Below, piece by piece: positions 11,101 through 21,460 of a stretch of DNA of 64,000 bases; position 1 is the stretch's first letter; each line of letters opens with the position of its first letter. The notes below the pieces were generated by a model. It ran no database searches and was not told the origin of the DNA. It worked only from the letters and a program-made list of their open reading frames with translations. Where the stretch lies: the NCBI GenBank assembly GCA_964035545.1, contig OZ037771.1:13953133-14017132 (forward strand), read 5' to 3'. Origin of the DNA: Bugula neritina (Eukaryota > Bryozoa > Gymnolaemata > Cheilostomatida > Bugulidae). The position numbers were made by a program, and so were the translations under genes.

Positions 11101-13427
11101 GAAACTCTCACGAAACCTTCTATGATGACACGAAGCCCTGAAATCACAAATAAGACTCTATACATGACATCCAGGTGTGAACTAGAGGTCGTGAACTGAT
11201 GCTAATCTGTGGACGCTGTCTCTCAGGGTGAGAGTTACTGTACTATCAGTACTATACTAGCTGTGAGTCATTCTAGAGGTGAGAGTTAATATACTATCAG
11301 TACTATACTACACTGACAGTCATTCTAGTGCTGCCAGTTACCATACTATCAGTACTATATACTAACTGTCAGTCATACTAGAGGTGAGAGTTACTATATA
11401 CTATCAGTACTAACTGATAAAGTGTGTGAAGATAGTCAGAAGTATTAACAGCTGATAGTATCAAGTTCAATGTATCACTGGTGGGGATATTATCTATTGT
11501 GTTTAACACGGTTTATTACATGTGTTACTACAGTACCGCAGTACTACAGTTTTACTGTAGTACTGTAAGACTATATGGGGAGTTACAGGGGGGATAACTT
11601 ACTGTATATGAGAAACTACAGGGGAGATAACTTACTGACTATGAGGAGTTACAGGGGAGATAACTTACTATGAGGAGTTACAGGGGAGATAACTTACTGA
11701 CTATGAGGAGTTACAGGGGAGATAACTTACTGACTATGGTGGTGGGTTTGAGGAGTTGGAGGTGGAGCACCCCGTTGAGTTGAGTTCCAGACCTGTAGAG
11801 TCCAGGCTGGGAGGAATCATCGTTGTCAAAGTTCACGTCTAACAGCCGGATCTACAGATAAGAGAGATATGAATGAAAACCAGCAGCAGAAAAGCTGGTA
11901 GTCACTGAGTGCAGTGACTGGGAATCTCGAGTTTGGACCTGGGGGTCTATACAGACACTTCACCTAGTGACCCCCAAATTTGTGTTGCATCTAGCCATTC
12001 CAATACAAACAGGGCAGAAAAGTGTACACAGAGCAGGGGGAATGTACACAGAGCAGGGGGAGTGTACACAGAGTAGGGGGAGTGTATACAGAGCAGGGGG
12101 AGTGTACACAGAGTAGGGGGAGTCTACACAGAGCAGGGGGGTGTAGAGAGAGCAGGGGAGAGTGTACACAGAGCAGGGGGAGTGTACACAGAGCAGGGGG
12201 AGTGTATACAGAGCAGGGGGAGTGTATACAGAGCGGTGGAGGGTGTACACAGAGCAGGGGGTAACAATGTGAGCTGACAGACACTGCTATAAACTAGAAG
12301 TGCTTATATATATTGCTCTTCATTATCACATGGTCAGGTTGAGTTCACTTCGTCTTCCCTGAATGCTGGTAGTAGTATTACTATTTACTCAGTATGATTG
12401 CCAACCCCCTGTCTCTATTCTATTATGGTAGGGACAGCAGTATAGGCTATAGGCTATACGTGGTAGACAACACTATAATGCTATTATACAGCTACATTGC
12501 TGCCAGCTTGTGATATTATTTCAAGACTAGATATCAAATTGCCTAATAACATTTCGATATCAACTAACCTAATAGATAAAAAAACTGCACAGCCAGAGGA
12601 AATCAATAGCTACATATTCTAACAGTTAACTTTGCGTTTACACTCGGGGGAAGTCATGGGGGTATTAGTGCATTGGCATTTTCCAGTGTAATTTCTGTTC
12701 TATTTCAGGTTACAGGGTAAAATATTAACACCAAGTGCGGATTTCATGGCTCATGTATCATCATCCCATGACAAAATGACAGGCTAAATAGACTTATGTA
12801 TCATTATTTTCCTATCATGATAGAGTAATAATAATTACTTGTACGGCTAAGTATTCGCAGTAGATGCACGTCACAGCCTACCAGTAAGTTACTAAACACT
12901 GGCCTGAGTTTGAATCACTATGAGTCATCCCGACTCAATATCACTATGAGTCATCCTGACTCAACATCACTGACCTTTTGTTATTCTCAATAAACAATAA
13001 GGTGTAGCAAACAGCAAGGGGCAGGAAACAGGCCATGTTGATGAATAGAAGTTAGCATTGCATTGTTACTAAACTATGCCATTATGTGAACAAAACAAGA
13101 AACAAATAAACTAACTATCTTGTATTGAAACAGGGTTTACACTGTGTTTCCATCACTTAAAATTATGCCAATGGATGCTTCAAAGAATGAACTCATGGTT
13201 GTGATTTCACTAAACACAACTCTTTATAAACACTGAAGCTTGAAAGTTTGGAACGGCAGAGATGGAGGTATAACTACAGAGTTAACAGGGTGTAATATTA
13301 TCAATGTGAAAATGTAGTTCAAAGGTCAAGGACTAACCTTTGGTAGCAGCCTGCCTTTAGTAACTCTGCCAACTCTACTGTAGCTCTGTCTGGTGCTGCC
13401 AGGGCTGCCAGGGTAGTCCTCCGCCAT
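4708..13427 (-). CDS. Alpha-arrestin (ARRDC-like), 411 aa, 9 exons
   Basis: Nine coding exons total 1236 nt including TAG. The N-terminal arrestin fold spans about residues 31-175; typical features are LLDVNFDN, an LYRSGTQLNGVL segment, and YMYPFSIDLPEDLPTTIF near residues 112-129. The C-terminal arrestin fold spans about 179-323 (FYLGQKLVVGGVVENPTS; FEVDIPLNL). The tail carries PPSY at 332-335, a PPxY motif of the kind that binds WW domains of NEDD4-family ubiquitin ligases in alpha-arrestins, and a second partial motif LPSY at 400-403. By family knowledge it would be an adaptor that brings ubiquitin ligases to membrane cargo for endocytosis. The start is set by an in-frame TAG three codons upstream and a strong context (ACAATGG). 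The length is normal for the ARRDC family. It is not a visual/beta-arrestin: no clathrin box is visible and PPxY is present. Which ARRDC subtype it is cannot be told. Confidence 0.9.
5051..5830. repeat. (AGT)n microsatellite with AGC/AAT variants
   Basis: About 780 bp of AGT triplets with interspersed AGC and AAT units and small higher-order repeats, filling most of arrestin intron 8 (4884-5882). It ends about 50 nt from the exon 8 donor. Open frames across it are low-complexity and not genes. Confidence 0.97.
5883..6045 (-). CDS. Alpha-arrestin exon 8
   Basis: 163 nt; acceptor CTATGCAG, which is formed at the very edge of a 24-bp minisatellite; donor A|GTAAGT. It encodes the last beta strand (SATFSITIAPP) and then the PPSY motif at residues 332-335. 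Confidence 0.87.
6048..6612. repeat. 24-bp minisatellite filling arrestin intron 7
   Basis: About 23 copies of a 24-bp unit (CATAGACATAGAGAGAATAT plus TATA, with variants ATAATA, ACTATA and ACACAT). It occupies nearly all of the 598-nt intron and touches the exon 8 acceptor. On the minus strand its CTCTCTATGTCTATG segment serves as the pyrimidine tract. Because the unit is a multiple of three, long meaningless open frames appear on both strands. Confidence 0.97.
6644..6847 (-). CDS. Alpha-arrestin exon 7
   Basis: 204 nt, phase 0 at both ends; acceptor CTTCCAG, donor TAT|GTGAGT. It encodes the middle of the C-terminal arrestin fold, for example KVPKKSSEEFEVDIPLNLM and DLIDIEYLAY. Confidence 0.87.
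7012..7170 (-). CDS. Alpha-arrestin exon 6
   Basis: 159 nt, phase 0 at both ends; donor AGG|GTATGT. It encodes the first strands of the C-terminal arrestin fold, including SLPKTGFYLGQKLVVGGVVE and NPTSSSRKVKVGIRVV. Confidence 0.87.
7171..8331. other. Arrestin intron 5: AT-rich plus AGT/AGC microsatellite
   Basis: Very AT-rich from 7180 to 7900. A triplet array AGT/AGC, with one GCGC-containing palindrome near 8001-8010, covers about 7965-8140. No exon seen. Confidence 0.7.
8332..8443 (-). CDS. Alpha-arrestin exon 5
   Basis: 112 nt; acceptor CTGTAG, donor CAG|GTAATT. It encodes CMAILIRKQPSDDVVVERPF followed by IVHSVTDCIYNQVALGQ, the end of the N-terminal arrestin fold and the linker. Confidence 0.78.
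8749..8860. repeat. 61-bp tandem duplication beside exon 4 donor
   Basis: Two near-identical copies of a block beginning TATAGACAGTATACAACAGA and including AACACGGGAAAT, at about 8746-8806 and 8808-8865, directly downstream (minus sense) of arrestin exon 4. Confidence 0.85.
8874..8997 (-). CDS. Alpha-arrestin exon 4
   Basis: 124 nt; acceptor TTTGTAG. It encodes the arrestin signature YMYPFSIDLPEDLPTTIF. The donor was chosen as AA|GTACGT because it gives the phase needed by exon 5 (SYK-CMAILIRK); reading on instead reaches a stop after about 20 codons. The next 120 nt hold a 61-bp tandem duplication (8749-8860). Confidence 0.8.
9758..9838 (+). CDS. Candidate first coding exon of a gene nested in arrestin intron 3
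   Basis: 27 codons starting MAAAFATEMSSTLRMLNKPQ, with A at -3 and G at +4 around the ATG, and a possible donor AAG|GTTAAA. The preceding 150 nt are unusually CpG-containing for this region and hold TTCGCGAGA near 9648-9656, which resembles the TCTCGCGAGA promoter motif. A TGCAG acceptor at about 9899 would extend the frame by about 50 residues, but that peptide looks unremarkable. No family is recognised. It could be only a promoter or chance. Confidence 0.22.
10170..10386 (-). mobile_element. tRNA-derived SINE, copy 1
   Basis: Read on the minus strand, the element has a tRNA-like head with an A-box-like segment (AGCTAGGCTTTAGAGCACTG) and a B box GGTTTGAACCCC (complement near 10323-10334). 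A conserved body follows with GATGTTAGGAAGAGCAT and TTAGCCCGATTTAGCAAAGA, ending in TCTCACAGGGATAG. The body is shared with the plus-strand copy at 40471-40660. It sits in arrestin intron 3, sense to that gene. Confidence 0.8.
10767..11080 (-). repeat. 55-bp tandem array carrying exon 3 end and 5' splice sites
   Basis: Six exact-period copies (55 bp) of a unit that joins the last 28 nt of arrestin exon 3 to its GTGAGT/GTAAGT donor and the following intron bases. Donor complements lie at 10770, 10825, 10880, 10935, 10990 and 11045; the last is the one used in the exon model. Reading through the true donor hits a stop within about 12 codons. Confidence 0.95.
11051..11137 (-). CDS. Alpha-arrestin exon 3
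   Basis: 87 nt; acceptor TTTCAG, donor CAG|GTGAGT (complement at 11045-11050). It encodes LRVIIEGFVRVSDTKKVVLS and SNKLLYGP. Its last 28 nt and donor are repeated five more times downstream in 55-bp steps. Confidence 0.85.
11229..11415. repeat. Degenerate ~55-60-bp repeat in arrestin intron 2
   Basis: About three and a half copies of a unit built around GAGAGTTACTGTACTATCAG and GTCATTCTAGAGG. Confidence 0.8.
11597..11735 (-). repeat. 33-bp array repeating the exon 2 donor
   Basis: Copies of ACTTACTGACTATGAGGAGT plus TACAGGGGAGATA place the GTAAGT donor complement at 11597, 11630, 11663, 11692 and 11725 (steps 33, 33, 29, 33). The last is the donor of exon 2. The repeated block also carries exon-like bases (TGACTATG, AGGAGTT). 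Confidence 0.9.
11731..11851 (-). CDS. Alpha-arrestin exon 2
   Basis: 121 nt; acceptor CTGTAG, donor CA|GTAAGT (complement at 11725-11730). It encodes IRLLDVNFDNDD and the LYRSGTQLNGVLHLQLLKP strand pair. Four further copies of this donor region follow in the intron. Confidence 0.85.
12018..12262. repeat. 20-bp G-rich minisatellite
   Basis: About 12 copies of GAGCAGGGGGAGTGTACACA in arrestin intron 1. The GGGGG runs are on the plus strand, opposite to transcription of the arrestin gene. Open frames in it are artefacts. Confidence 0.95.
12263..13337. other. Arrestin intron 1, unique part
   Basis: Ordinary AT-rich intron sequence with one 30-bp direct duplication (CACTATGAGTCATCC...) at about 12917-12965. 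No exon seen. Confidence 0.6.
13338..13427 (-). CDS. Alpha-arrestin exon 1
   Basis: 90 nt, 30 codons. It encodes a Gly/Ser/Arg-rich N-terminus (MAEDYPGSPGSTRQSYSRVG) before the first beta strand. The donor is AAG|GTTAGT. Confidence 0.85.
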
Positions 13428-13930
13428 TGTGCGCTATGTCAGCACCAGTGTGACAGCAAACAATTGGTAAGTAGTGGTTGTATTACAGCACACAGTACAC
13501 TTGTGTGGTAAAGCAGTAGTAGAAGTTACTACTCAATATATAGAGGTTAGTCTTTGCTGATTTAACTTCGATTCTCAACTATAGACTGTGGAAATCCACC
13601 AATGTGAGCCTGCATAACAAAAGTAAACAAATTGAGGTGAATAGGCAGTAAACAACATAAGGAAGTAAACACTAAACTTGGTTTACAAGGGCCGTGTTGT
13701 CACAAGCCCCTCTCCATACACAGTGAAGTGACTCGGGTTAAGTGAGATAACATGATTGAGATACGTGATTAACACTGAAATATGGTGTAAGATAAAATAA
13801 ATTATAGATATACTATGCAGGTAAAAAGTTTACATATCAGCAATAGTGGAGCTGAATAGTGCAAGTTGTATCACTCTCGTCTACCTGTGCACAGTGCAAC
13901 ATGTAGTACTGTTCTGTAGTGTTAATAGAT
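13428..13930 (-). promoter_or_regulatory. Presumed upstream region of the alpha-arrestin gene
   Basis: About 500 nt between the arrestin ATG and the 22-bp satellite. No TATA or CCAAT box stands out on the minus strand, so calling it the promoter region rests on position only. Confidence 0.3.
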
Positions 13931-16110
13931 TATAGTGTAGCTACATGTAAACTAGAGTATAGATACATGTAGACTAGAGTATAGATACATGTAAACTAGA
14001 GTATAGATACATGTAGACTAGAGTATAGATACATGTAGACTAGAGTATAGATACATGTAGACTAGAGTATAGATACATGTAGGCTAGAGTATAGATACAT
14101 GTAGACTAGAGTATAGATACATATAGACTAGAGTATAGATACATGTAGACTAGAGTGTAGATACATGTAGACTAGAGTATAGATACATGTAAACTAGAGT
14201 ATAGATACATGTAGACTAGAGTATAGATACATGTAAACTAGAGTATAGATACATGTAGACTAGAGTATAGATACATGTAGGCTAGAGTATAGATACATGT
14301 ACACTAGAGTATAGATACATGTAGGCTAGAGTATAGATACATGTAGACTAGAGTATAGATACATGTAGACTAGAGTATAGATACATGTAGACTATAGTGT
14401 AGATACATGTAGACTAGAGTATAGATACATGTAGACTATAGTATAGATACATGTAGACTAGAGTATAGATACATGTAGACTAGAGTATAGATACATGTAG
14501 ACTAGAGTATAGATACATGTAGACTAGAGTATAGATACATGTAAACTAGAGTATAGATACATGTAGACTAGAGTATAGATACATGTAGACTAGAGTATAG
14601 ATACATGTAGGCTAGAGTATAGATACATGTAGACTAGAGTATAGATACATATAGACTAGAGTATAGATACATGTAGACTAGAGTGTAGATACATGTAGAC
14701 TAGAGTATAGATACATGTAAACTAGAGTATAGATACATGTAGACTAGAGTATAGATACATGTAAACTAGAGTATAGATACATGTAGACTAGAGTATAGAT
14801 ACATGTAGGCTAGAGTATAGATACATGTACACTAGAGTATAGATACATGTAGGCTAGAGTATAGATACATGTAGACTAGAGTATAGATACATGTAGACTA
14901 GAGTATAGATACATGTAGACTATAGTGTAGATACATGTAGACTAGAGTATAGATACATGTAGACTATAGTATAGATACATGTAGACTAGAGTATAGATAC
15001 ATGTAGACTAGAGTATAGATACATGTAGACTAGAGTATAGATACATGTAGACTAGAGTATAGATACATGTAGGCTAGAGTATAGATACATGTAGACTAGA
15101 GTATAGATACATATAGACTAGAGTATAGATACATGTAGACTAGAGTGTAGATACATGTAGACTAGAGTATAGATACATGTAAACTAGAGTATAGATACAT
15201 GTAGACTAGAGTATAGATACATGTAAACTAGAGTATAGATACATGTAGACTAGAGTATAGATACATGTAGGCTAGAGTATAGATACATGTACACTAGAGT
15301 ATAGATACATGTAGGCTAGAGTATAGATACATGTAGACTAGAGTATAGATACATGTAGACTAGAGTATAGATACATGTAGACTATAGTGTAGATACATGT
15401 AGACTAGAGTATAGATACATGTAGACTATAGTATAGATACATGTAGACTAGAGTATAGATACATGTAGACTAGAGTATAGATACATGTAGACTAGAGTAT
15501 AGATACATGTAGACTAGAGTATAGATACATGTAAACTAGAGTATAGATACATGTAGACTAGAGTATAGATACATGTAGACTAGAGTATAGATACATGTAG
15601 GCTAGAGTATAGATACATGTAGACTAGAGTATAGATACATATAGACTAGAGTATAGATACATGTAGACTAGAGTGTAGATACATGTAGACTAGAGTATAG
15701 ATACATGTAAACTAGAGTATAGATACATGTAGACTAGAGTATAGATACATGTAAACTAGAGTATAGATACATGTAGACTAGAGTATAGATACATGTAGGC
15801 TAGAGTATAGATACATGTACACTAGAGTATAGATACATGTAGGCTAGAGTATAGATACATGTAGACTAGAGTATAGATACATGTAGACTAGAGTATAGAT
15901 ACATGTAGACTATAGTGTAGATACATGTAGACTAGAGTATAGATACATGTAGACTATAGTATAGATACATGTAGACTAGAGTATAGATACATGTAGACTA
16001 GAGTATAGATACATGTAGACTAGAGTATAGATACATGTAGACTAGAGTATAGATACATGTAGACTAGAGTATAGATACATGTAGGCTAGAGTATAGATAC
16101 ATGTAGACTA
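13931..16110. repeat. 22-bp satellite, ~99 copies, with higher-order periodicity
   Basis: Unit ATAGATACATGTAGACTAGA plus GT. Variant units (ACATATAG, GTACACTAG, GTAGGCTAG, TATAGTGTAG) recur in a fixed order. The ACATATAG variant lies at 14121, 14649, 15111 and 15639 (steps 528, 462, 528); the GTACACTAG variant shows the same steps at 14301, 14829, 15291 and 15819. So 24-unit and 21-unit blocks alternate. It starts about 500 nt upstream of the arrestin ATG. There are no unique spacers, so it is not CRISPR. Confidence 0.97.
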
Positions 16111-18285
16111 AGTTATAATAAACACATTTACAGCCTGCAAATGGAAGATTAATATAATTCCCTGTTAGATACATCTAAAATATTCCAAGTAAACTCATAA
16201 AGCTGCAAATACTAAGAATATGAACTCCCCTGGGGATAGCAACATTTACTACAGGATATAGTTTGAAGTGGGGAGGTATTGAATTATTGAAGGGAAATTA
16301 AAAACTGTAAGATTATCCCCATCACACACTCGACATAGACACAGTATGTAAAAGATTCCTCCATCCAATGAGTCTATGATGACAGCTCACAGCTGTTCCA
16401 CTCACCCAGTTGACATTTCATCACTTCCACAGACTAGTATAGATAATTGTTATAGAATAGACCTTTTAAATGATCATTATACTATAACGAGAGATTCTAA
16501 ACACCAACATGGCTGGGGAGGGAAGAGCTCAAACTTTTCTTTGCTAAAATTTCTCAATTTAATAATTAATTTGTCAGATGTTTGTAGAATCTGCTGATCC
16601 ACCCAAACCCTAAACTATGCTTTAGAAACTCAAACTAAGCAGATGTGAAATGTTTGATAAGTACTATTATTTCTACTGGTGCTAAGAAAGCGCCTAATAC
16701 TTAGTAATTGGCTATGTATATCTTCTATGAAACTGCAATAAATTCCCCAGCGTACTTGCAAGGTTATTTATTATATAACAAAATAACAGCTGAGCTGCAA
16801 GGTGAACTTCAATTACTTTTAGTACGGATATTTCCATGTTGCAGCCATTTTCTAAGACATATGGAAAGAGATACAAGATGGGGGAACAAGGTGGTATAAT
16901 ATTTCCATATACAGTGATTGCCTGACCAGGAAGTTTCATGTAAGTAAGCAATGATATCATCTAAGCTGAAATGTCAACACAGTATACTGACAAAGCTAGC
17001 CTATTGAGGGCTAACCATCCGATGTGAAAAAGCATGGAAAACACAATACATCTGAACTACCCACGTTGCTACTGATGCGAAAAACTGCTTTGAAAAGTTC
17101 AAATTGAGGCTATTTGCTGGGCTTTGATAAAGTAACGCACACTTTGACTAGTACAAAACTGCTTTCTAACTACAAGTAGCTTGTCTACTTTAGTAATTAG
17201 AATAATCATGTTGAATAGTGAGTAGACAGAGCATGGGCATGGGTGTGTACTCATATAGGATGACTAACAGCAGTAGTGAGTAGTTAGTACCCAATGGTTA
17301 ATTATTCAACATCAAAAATAAAATCAAAAGGTTACACAATACACACTGTTAGCTAATGACATGTTATGAAGTTTACTAAAATGATGTAAGCTGGCAGTTC
17401 AGAAAAGTTGAGCATTAGGTTTGCAGTAGATTTAATTGAATTGATAACAATTGTGCTGTACAGTATATTTTTAGAACTGAAAGTTAAACTAAAAGTAATC
17501 AGTTATCACATGTAATAACAATATAAACAATGCCTCAATATTGTATATTGAGAATGGATCAAAAGGTTATATAATTTTCATTGCAGGTGGCAAAATTGCA
17601 GGTGGCTAAATTAATATCAAATAAATAACATCAAGTACAGACCCAAAGGATCAATCAACTTGCACATATGCAAACTTTGACTTTAGGCTTATCTTGTGAA
17701 AAGCATGCTAAAGAATTTTAACTTATATAGCACTATAAGTTGAATAATTTTTATTATATAACATGATTAATAGCTAACAGGTAATAGACAAAGTACTACT
17801 AATACTAATAGCTATAGGTCATAGGTATTAGGGTTAGGTGCAGACTGAGACTATAAGTATAATATACTCATACTGACACTGCAGGTGCTGGTCAATGCCA
17901 TAGTGATAGTCACACTTGAAGTTGAAGAACGAGAAGCCTGATAGTAATAGTAATAGAGTAAGACATACTAATAGAGCATAGAATGATTTAAAAATAGTAA
18001 TACTAGTACTAACAGTAACAGTAACAATAAGACTAGGGTCAGGTATAAGATTTAGTATATTGATACCATAATTATAAATCAAAATATAAAGATTTACTTT
18101 TAGCTTTACTAATAGTAACAGCAATACCTGATCTTATACTATTAGTATTACTATTAGTATTGCTATATACTATATAGCCATAGGTGTAATGGTAATATTC
18201 AGGCTTATACCTGGTCCTGTGTCCTGTAGTGCTAGTTGTAAGGGAAAAGTTTCATAAAATTGAAGGCAGAAATGATGATTATAAA

Positions 18286-18501
18286 TATGTGACCTGGCAC
18301 CACAAAACAAGGGATGTATATAGAATGTTGAAAACTTAGTTATTACTATGGAGTGATAGAACAGACTTTTCCAAACATTTTGCACTTTATTTGAAGTCTC
18401 TAGCATAAATAGAACTCGAGATATTAGTATTTAAAAACTTTAACGTTTTTAGAATTTCTAAATTACTGTTTCGAGAAAATCGCATTTAAAGTTGGCAACT
18501 C
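18286..18501 (+). repeat. Dispersed repeat family, copy 1
   Basis: Begins TATGTGACCTGGCACCACAA and ends GCATTTAAAGTTGGCAACTC. A diverged inverted copy of nearly the same length is at 21243-21460. The ends match well, the interior weakly. Class unknown. Confidence 0.5.
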
Positions 18502-21242
18502 TAGAATAAGTTGAGAATTATTTGTTTACAATTTACAAGCCTTAGCAACGGGTCTTTGTATAATAGGAATGGTGACAAATTTGGTACCAAAATAATTGTG
18601 AAAGTTTGGGCTTTCTGTTAAACTAAATTTCACGCTGCCTCAACATAAAACTAGGTCAAATATGGCCGCCAAACTTTTTGTCTAATTTATTTGTCAATTT
18701 GCTTTTTACTTTGTTTAATGATTGAAAGGTTTAACAATTCCAGCAAAGAAGAAGATGTTTCAGCAAGTTTGTGTGTTGAGATATTTAAATTAGGCATCCA
18801 AGTCAGCAGGAAGTCATGTAAAACAAAAGGGCAGCTGCTTCCTGTTATACATTGAATATCTTCCTCTCCTCTAATATATTGTGTAATATATCAAACTGCA
18901 GCTATTGAGCTGTGCTGTTTCATAGTTATTGCTTAATGAGTAGAACACTTAAAAGAAAATTATTTGACTATTATGAGATCATTCGAGATTCATTCATAAA
19001 TATCTTTATAATCTCTAACGGCAACTAAATTTAGCAATTGATGTTGAAAATATAAACATAAAATCAGCTATTAGAACGTTTGAGTTTTATTAAGCATTAA
19101 AATTCACATTTAAAAAATCAAATACATTATTCTAAAAAAACTAATTAAATGCAGTAAAAAATCCAGCCTGGATACAATCATTATGCTTGAATTAACTCTA
19201 ATCAAGAAAAGAAAATTAGGCAGCTTCTACGGTTTTTGCAAAAAAGGCACTTTTCATCTTTCTACTTCCTTGGTCTTCATAATATGAGTTTACGGAGTAT
19301 GGATACATAACATCATGTATGTGGCAGAAGCTTCATCACTATCATCAGCTGATTTTATAGCAATTATAGATGCTGCTACTTGACATCCATCCTGCCAATC
19401 TACCCATCTATTGTCTATTCCAGAGCTGCAAGTACAATGTTGACTTTTTTAAATAACAAAAGAAAACGGTAGCTTGATTAGAAACTATACGCAGTTATAT
19501 TATAAAAATTTAGTTGGTTAAACGCTCTTGTGGTACTACTATAGCAGCAGTTAGTTGTCATCCTGCATTTTATCAACATTTAAATTTATTGAATTAAACA
19601 GAACAATTTAAATTGAAAAAAATGTTGAAAATTTTCAAGCACATCATTAAAAGACTGCAAACCTTTTTATGAATGAAATAAGCAGAAGCCATAACCTTGC
19701 AAGCCAAAATTCAGAGTGTCTACATTAGAAGTGTTAGATTGATAGGTAGTAGAGTTGTGTAGGTATAAGTCTTCACTCTAATGCTCTCATAAGTCCACTT
19801 TCTAAAATGTATAGAATATCGGATTATTCTATATTAACATAGTATTATCAGTAAAATTACACATTATGCACTTGAATATCTAGCATATCTGCAATTGGCA
19901 ATTTTGAAGCAATGTCTTTCGATAACTATTAACCACTCAGGCATTTGATTGAGTAAAAAAGCTAGCTAAGTGCAACTGAATCTATTGAAGACATTTACTA
20001 TACAATCAATTTGAATTCAATAAATTACTTTAAAATATGAATAAATTTTTGCTCATCCTTTATAATAAAATTTAAAAGTTTAGACTATTTATGCATTCAG
20101 TTAGTGTTACTACTCACTAAATAAGACTAAAAGTAACTTACTGAAGAATTAAGTCAGTCAACTATAGAATCACCATGAACTGGCATTAATATTTCATCAT
20201 TATACTCATTTACATTTAATCACATTTACCATTTCAATTTGGTTATAGGTGATGCTTTTATCAATATAAATAGGATTATCAATTGAGTTTTGACAGTAAC
20301 TGTAAGCCTGCATAATGTGATCAAGATTTTATCATTATATTTTAAATCAAACTTTGAGCTAATTTAAAAATCACAAAAGGAACCGGTAGTTTGACTAGTA
20401 GGCCTAATGTTAATAGTAATAGTAACCAGTAACTGTATTGACAAAATCTAAGACAGAGGCTAAAAGTTACTAAGAGTAATTCCAATGTAAATTTAAATAT
20501 CAACTATAGAATAAATCAATAAATATAATACTATCACTATGAGTATCAAGTGCTTACGCTAATCTAATGGTCTAATGTGATTGCATCTTCAAGTAAGTCA
20601 AGTAAGTAAGGCGAAACTCAGAGTCAGACTCAAATAGTGAATTTAATTATTAATCATTACTTAAGTTATACTATTAATATTAATGAGCTACATTTGGTTT
20701 TACTGCCAAATACCAGTATCAGTAAATCATGAATGATATTCATTATGATTAACATTATGAGTAACCGTACCTCAAACTGTGAGTCATAGTGAGAGTCATT
20801 TAAATAGTTACTACTACTAGTAATAAGTAGTATAGAATAGACATACTCCTAGTGATATTATCAGTATGAATAACTACAAATAATCCTGGCAACAATTCTA
20901 AGTTAGTTGCGTAAATGATGGTTTTGAGTATAATTACCTGTATTGTTGTGATTTTCAAGCTTGAACGCTAAAGATAAAGATTAAGTTTAGCATTTATCAC
21001 CAAAGGGCAAAACAGCTCAGTAACTTAAAAGCTAACTTTGGATGGAGCACGGTGAAAAACTAAAGCTAGCCTTCGATTTTAAATACGATGCTTCTGACAA
21101 TGCGAAGAAAGAGGTGTAAGCTGAATTCATTTGATAAAAAGAAAATTTGCAAGATCTCACGCTATGAAAATGACTAAAATTGTCTTCTTTCTTTACTTGA
21201 TAACTTCGCAATTTTTTCATCATTTAAAAAATTGAATGCCTT

Positions 21243-21460
21243 AGTTACCAACTTTAAATGCAATTTTAGAGTTGAAGGAATCATCAAATGCTTACGAAAG
21301 TATGATTTTTGAAATCCTTGGATTTTTTTGTATTAGAAAAGTTCAAAACCTAAAAAACTGGAAATTAATTTCAAATTTAAGTATTTCCAAATTAAACCTT
21401 CATTTACTACACTTTATAAACGCCGCCACATCCCCGGTTTTGTCGCGACTGGTCACATAT
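21243..21460 (-). repeat. Dispersed repeat family, copy 2 (inverted)
   Basis: Read on the minus strand it begins TATGTGACCAGTCGCGACAA and ends GCATTTAAAGTTGGTAACT. Its CpG-rich head stands out from the AT-rich surroundings. Confidence 0.5.

Noticed and set aside
13931-16110. CRISPR-like regular array
   Set aside because: Contiguous 22-bp units without unique spacers in intron-bearing animal DNA. This is a satellite.
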